From the NCBI GenBank assembly GCA_013002105.1, contig JABDKS010000559.1:1-6449 (forward strand): a DNA stretch of 6,449 nucleotides. The letters are read 5' to 3'. This stretch comes from Pirellulaceae bacterium (lineage in GTDB: Bacteria; Planctomycetota; Planctomycetia; Pirellulales; Pirellulaceae). Below the pieces are notes generated by a model that saw only the letters and a list, made by a program, of their open reading frames with translations, did no database searches and was not told the origin of the DNA. Shown here one piece after another: positions 1 to 6,100 of this stretch; position 1 is the first letter of the stretch; each line of letters begins with the position of its first letter. The translations under genes were made by a program, and so were the position numbers.

Positions 1-185
1 GCGTCCAACAGTCCCGAACCGGCAACGGTCACAGCCATCGCACTACCGGCTGGATCCAATGGATTAAGGAAACCGAGCACATCGGACCCCATGACGTTGA
101 CGCTAGGCGTGCCGGGTACGGTAAAGACCTGGTAGGAGATACCGCTACTGACAAACGTGCCAATTGCAATTCCGTCCTCATCGTC
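1..185 (-). other. GEVED domain, second part (runs off the window)
   Basis: Residues 2089-2149 and beyond. DDEDGIAIGTFVSSG begins at 185, followed by ISYQVFTVPGTP, a NPLDPAGSAMAVTVAGSG stretch and LLDA at the window edge. DDEDG followed some 50 residues later by G-L-L-D-A is the centre of a GEVED domain; the family normally continues with W-I-D-F-N, which would lie just below position 1. The reading frame is still open at the edge. Confidence 0.65.
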
Positions 186-3100
186 GATCGCCTCGAGTGT
201 CACGACACCGTTGGTTGCATCCAACGTCATGATGACCGATTCGTCGATCTGTTCGATTCGACCGCGAATGGCTTGTGACAGTTTTGTCGCGATATCACCC
301 GGTGTGTCGCCGGGGACGAACGTGACCGGAACGTTGCCGGCACCGGGATTCGATGTCGACAAAACAAGTTCAAATCGTGTGATCACGCCATCAACAGTCA
401 GTGTCACTGTTTCGCCACCACTGGGCGTGTTCGCGTTGACGACAATACTGACGATGTCGCTGCCTGGAAACAACGTCGTGAACACAACACCCGTTTCGGT
501 TGCCGTCAGCGACAGCGGTGCATCGTCGCTACCTGGGAACGGACGCCCGTCGGTTTCTGTATCCAGGTACGTTCCCAATCGCGGCAGACGTGCATCGGCG
601 ACGGTGTGACGTGCACCATTGTCAGCATCCAGCGTGCCGTAGCTCGCAGGCGCATCGCTGTAATCAAACACGACATCGGGCATGATGATCGTGAATCGAG
701 TTTCTTCCGTGATCCGCGTCTCGCGAACCGGATTGCCTGCCAAGTCAGCGACGGCGGGCAACAAGACGCCAATGCTTGATGGAACACTACCGTTGAATGT
801 TCCCTGCACCAACTGTGCACCGGAGATCAACAGTGTCCCGGCACCGGGGCTGAAGACTTCGACACCAGCGGTCGAATTGCGAATGGCCGCTTGCAACGCC
901 GTCGCACTAAGTGCTGACGTGAATTGCGGAGTCGGCAAGAACGGCACGATGAACGCACCGGCGGTGACACCTGGTGATCCCAACAATTGCAAGTTGGCTT
1001 GGCCCAGTGTCAGTGTGTCACCCACGACACCACCGACAAGAACTGTACCATTGCCAATCGCCTGAGCAGTGCCGAGACCCAGATTCGCGTTGGCCACCTC
1101 CGTAGCAATCGCTTGTGCGATTTGATCCGGCGTGTCCGTTCGTGAAATCATCACCGGAATGAAACTCGGATCGCCAACCAATGCATCGGTCGTCAACTCG
1201 AACGTGACGGTATCGGTCGCGGTGGTGTACGTGAACGTGTCACCATCCTGTACGCCGCTGTCGATACCGCTGACAGCGACCGAGGTTACGTTGCTGGTCA
1301 CGACGTGGCCGGCAATGGAGCCCAATTGCAACTGACTGGCACCGACGGCTGCAGGCTGCAGTCCGAGTGCTTCGGCAACGGTCAACGGCCCGAGGACCGG
1401 ATCCACCGAATTCAATGCTGCCAAGAATGCGTCACGCACCGCCAACACTGTGCCGGCGTTGTTGACATCCACAATGATGTTGGTGTTACCGACGCTGATG
1501 AAGTTATCGTTATCGATCTCCAGCGTACGCGATTCGCCGTTGGGTGCATCGATCACCAACGTCTGCTCGTCTTGAACATTGGCATTGGTGCCGCTGAAGT
1601 TCAACGTGGTCGTCTGTGGAACGACTAACGAAAATCCACTATCGAATTCAAATGCGGTTTGCGTCCCGTCACCTTCGATCACGATCACCTGATCACCATC
1701 GGAGATCTTGTCGCCAGTGGGCAATGTGACTTCCACGCGTGGGCGGTTGTTGAGCGTGATTTCGTAAACCGAATCGGATCGCCACAGTCCGGTCAGCGGA
1801 GTCAGACGAATCGTCCGACTATTGGTGCTGTAGCCAAAGATATAGTCGACCCCGGGAATCAACTGACGGCCATTCTCTGTCAAAATCACGTTACGCGATG
1901 TAATCGTCAGCGGGTCCAGCCCGGTGCCCGCCGTGTCAATCAACTGCACGTCAAAGAATTCGACGATACCTTCACTCAATCGAACGAACGATTGATCGAC
2001 GTCCTGGTCACCGCCATCGACGGTCAATCCGATCGCATCCTGCGGACCGGTCAGAACAGCCACCGGTCGTTCATCGTCCGCTCGGTCAATCGCACCGCGG
2101 TCGATAAACACGTTCACGCCAACACCACCGGGTGTCGCCACGTTGGGATCATCGACCCGAGCTTGCCCGTAGGCGTCAAACTTTGGTGCGATGATCGGTG
2201 ATCGCGAAATCCCAACCGGCTCTTTGACCGTTTCGAAGAATTCATCGCGATCGGGCAATGATGCAAACGAACTGTCAATCACATCCGATCCAGCGGCCGG
2301 AATGTAAACGCGTCGAGCAGGATCCTCGAACAAATCGACTTCTTGAGGAATCACCACCGATGATGTCGACAGCCCCAACGTCGAATCCGTGTTGTTGTTC
2401 TGATAGGCGTTTCGGCCCACGATGACTTCGCCCACCTGGTCGGAGGTCGTGGTAATTCCCTGATCAAAGAACGCAACGATATTGTTCAAAATCGTCGGAC
2501 TTGCCGAACCGCTGATGCGAATTCCGTCTGCCACACCTTGACCAACAACGGTGTTATTGACAATTCGACCGAACAACGTGGGAGCCAAAACCTCGCCATC
2601 GGCGCTGGTGTCACCGCTGAACAAGATCGCAGCGCTACCCGACGCAACCACCACATTGTTGCTGATCACAACGCCAGGAATAATCCCGTCGGAGTTTTGA
2701 TTTCGCAGCAGCGCGGGCGTACCAGGTCGCGGCAACGAATCGGGTGCGCCGGCCGGATTGACGACTGTCGCACCTCGCGGAGCATTGGTCGCAGCGATAC
2801 CGAACTGAGCCGAATCGCTGATGAAGTTACTGGAGATGATGATCTGACCTTGCGGACTGACACGATTGGCGTCGCTTTGGCCGAATTGATAATCCACCAT
2901 CAGAACGTCGCGATCAGGCACCGCGGCGGACGCCGCCGCATTGGGACGGATCGTCAGTTGATATTCGCCGATGTCGCCGATACCGCCAAACAACGCGTCG
3001 CTACTGACCATTACATCGTAGTAACCATCGGTTGGCGCGGTGAATTGCAGAAACGCACCTGGAATGACTTCGCCGGGAGCCAGTTGCGGTGCGAACAAGC

Positions 3101-6100
3101 TGGACTGACCCAGAATGTTCGGTGGCGTGTACGCACCGAATCGGTTCTGTTCGAACACCGTGATGACCGGTAATTCTAATTTTTCGGTTGCCTTGCTGAA
3201 TCCAACCGTATCGACATCAATGTCGACCGTCTGTCCCATCTCCAGGTAGATCCGCACGCTGTCAAAGTCTTCTTCGGGCAGTGACGGCAAGATAATCGCT
3301 CCGTCTTGCAGATCCGCACCGGTGTTGACCGCATCACCGATCTTTCCGACGGCCACCAATGTATCGACACTACCGTCGAAAAACTGCGTCACAGCAGATC
3401 GAGCCAATTCATCACCAAACGAGGTATCAAAGGTCGTCTCTGTGGTGTGGTCGACTTGTGGAATTTGCTTGGACGTTTCGCGACCCTGGAAGGTTTCCTC
3501 GGCCACCAAGTCGACCTTTAAGAATCGGCCGCCCGAGTGGTTAACGGTGATTGCGTCACCAAACAACTCCACACGATTCCCGCTCGGTGTCGCAATCTCG
3601 AAACTATCCGACGTGGCCGCCGTGATGTCCAAGACGCCTTGCACCTGCGGTGAATTGATCGCATCGCGAACCGACTTCGACAAGAAAGCCGGATCCGAGT
3701 TGGCTGTGTTGAATGGGATACGGACATTCCCAATCGTGATATTGCCGTCCAAGATATTATCAAACTCGAACGTCAGCATTCGATCGCCGTCATCCAACGT
3801 GAAAATATCGCCGTCGAGCAGGTCGTTGGGCGACGGAACGATCAATGTCACCGCGCCATCAACCAAACGATCGTTGGTATCAAACGATCGACCAGAGGAA
3901 AGCTGTTCGCTCAACACCAGGTTGATTGGATCGTAGTCCTCTTCGACACCGTAATCGTCAGCGGTACGAATCTCCAGCGAGTAACCACCCAGCAACGTTT
4001 CGTTCTGGCGTTCCGGCTGGATTGCCAGCGGATGCGTATCGGGCAACGTCTCAGGATTGAAAACAAAGTCCGTATTATTGAATGGCGCATTGATCACCAT
4101 TTCGCCGCGTTCGGCAAACCCGATAATGATGTCGTCGATATAAACACCTTCGACTTCGTTGTTCTGGGCCCCCGCCGTCCGAATTTGGCTAGTCGCGATC
4201 GCGCCCGGTTGATCTTCACCAAATTCATCGCCGGGAACCGGCGTGGTGGTGATCGCACCGCCGCTGATAATCGAAACACTGGACGTTCCGAATGCGCCCG
4301 CATCCACTGGCGTTGCGTTAAACAACCGAATCCGGTCGGTACCATAAACCTTGAAATTGTCAGGCGTTGCCGTGCTCACACCGTCAAGTGCCGCAACGCG
4401 TCCAAAACCTTCAGCAAACGAAAACTGTAATCGCTCCGTGACTTGCTGCGTCGTCATGGTCGAATCAACCAGAATCGGCGTCGCTGTTGGAATCGATTCA
4501 AAGCTAACGATCAGTGATCCGGTTTGGGTCGTCACCGAACTGGCATTGAGCAAGTAGATTTCACGGGTGTTCACCAAGAAAGCTTGCAGCGATCGCGGCA
4601 ACTGCCGCAACAGATCCAAGGTGACCTGATCGGCCGTGTCATTGGGGTCGTACGTTAGCTCGTTGATCGCACCGGTTGCAAAATTCTGGTCGATCAGAGT
4701 GAACGTCGTTGCATTGGTACCGGCAACGTCATCCTTTTGGGTAATCACCAAAGTTTCGCCCGACGTAATCTCCGCGCCGTTGGGGATCGTGATCGGGATC
4801 GCAATTTCGCTTACGTCGCGAGATCGAATCTCCGTCGCGATGGGATCGACTCCGTTGAACGCGACTGTACCTGGATCAACGATGTTGATCCCATCGCCAT
4901 TGGGATCGACGTAAACCTGATAGTTGGCTTGCAAACCATCAATGATCTGCTGATACAGATCAGCCGCCAAATCGGTCGGATCGTAATAGACCTGAATGGA
5001 ACCAGTGTCCGGGACGGTCGACCCACGCAAAATGAACGTGATTGTCTCGAACGAATTCCCGAATACGTTGATCTGCTCCCCGTTGCGCAAATCGAGTGCG
5101 TCAGGAATGTTTAAATTGACCAGAGTGTCGTTGTAAGTGCCCGCCGTGACAGTAATCGCGCTGGCACCCAAATTGTGTGCAACCGAATCGGCGGTAAAGA
5201 ACACCGTCGCGCCGGCAATCGCTGCATCCAGGGATGGATCCAAGACGCCGAGTAAATTCGCGGCGATTTGACCACCCGTGTCGGTTGGTCCGTACACAAC
5301 CTCGTTGGCCGCACCGGTCGCCGTGTCGACAAATGTGATCGTCGTGATCGTTCCACCAACGTCGATGTTGATCGATTCACCGCTGACCATCTGTGCCGCA
5401 TCGGGCATCGTAACCTGCTGGCCGTTGACAAACGACGTATTGATCTGACTGGTATTATTCAGTGCCGTAGCGTTGGTAGCACCGTAAACCTTCAATCCAC
5501 CAGCCGTGGAGAATGTAACTCCACCCAATGCGGTGGCCAATCGGCCGCGAATGACGGCGGCACTATCACCGGCTTGGAAATTCACGGTACCCGCAGGCCC
5601 GGCATTGGCGCTGTCAATGAACGTGATATCCGTGACGCCCGCCGCCGTATTGACGCGAAGAATCTCGCCATCAATCAGGTTCGCACCTGACGGGACGTCA
5701 ATCAACTGCGACGCGACCTGTCCAAATGCGATATTGGTACCGGCAACATCGGTGGTGACGCTTGATGCGATCACCAAGATGTCATTGCCTTGTCGGATCG
5801 CCTGCAAGTCGTCGCCCAGCACGGCCTGCAGCCGCGTTGCAATCGTGGCAACCGTATCGCCAGCTTGAAACGCCACCTGGCCGGGACCAACCGGGTTGGC
5901 GGTGTCGACGAAAGTGACGACCGACGTTCCACTGGTCGTCGTGAACGTCAGAGTCTCTCCATCGACCAAGTTGTCACCATTGGCGACAGTGATAAAAAAA
6001 CGATTTTCCGAAACACTGAAACCGTTGTCGATCGCGATTTGCGATGCCGAAGCGGTCAGTGTCACATTGGTCGTATTCAGGAACGTGATGAAACCGTTCC

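Noticed and set aside
157..609. Ser/Thr/Val/Pro-rich plus-strand open frames, also at 682-1065 and 3322-3936
   Set aside because: They lie opposite the continuous minus-strand gene and their simple composition mirrors its Asp/Gly/Asn/Thr-rich codons. They contain no domain motifs.
506..820. Short minus-strand open frames in other registers, also at 2666-2863, 3176-3370, 3518-3763, 4094-4345, 4811-5026 and 5111-5431
   Set aside because: They are out-of-frame readings of the large gene, rich in Arg and Ser, and have no motifs.
1659..2201. Long plus-strand open frames, also at 1305-1628, 2538-3173, 4032-4430, 4737-5114, 5268-5690 and 5790-6290
   Set aside because: All are in exact codon register with the minus-strand gene. 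A stop in that antisense register needs a TTA, CTA or TCA codon in the real gene, and these Leu/Ser codons are rare here, so long antisense frames arise by chance. Their products are His/Arg/Asp-rich with no recognisable domain.
2064..2900. Polysaccharide lyase activity for the beta-helix segment
   Set aside because: The coils and closing GAID motif are clear, but I see no arrangement of catalytic Asp, Lys and Arg residues, so no enzyme is called.
4713..5747. Identical 15-base string attggtaccggcaac at 4713-4727 and 5733-5747
   Set aside because: It encodes AGTN in two array units but at different places within the unit, is too short to show a mobile element, and is compatible with chance plus shared codon preference.
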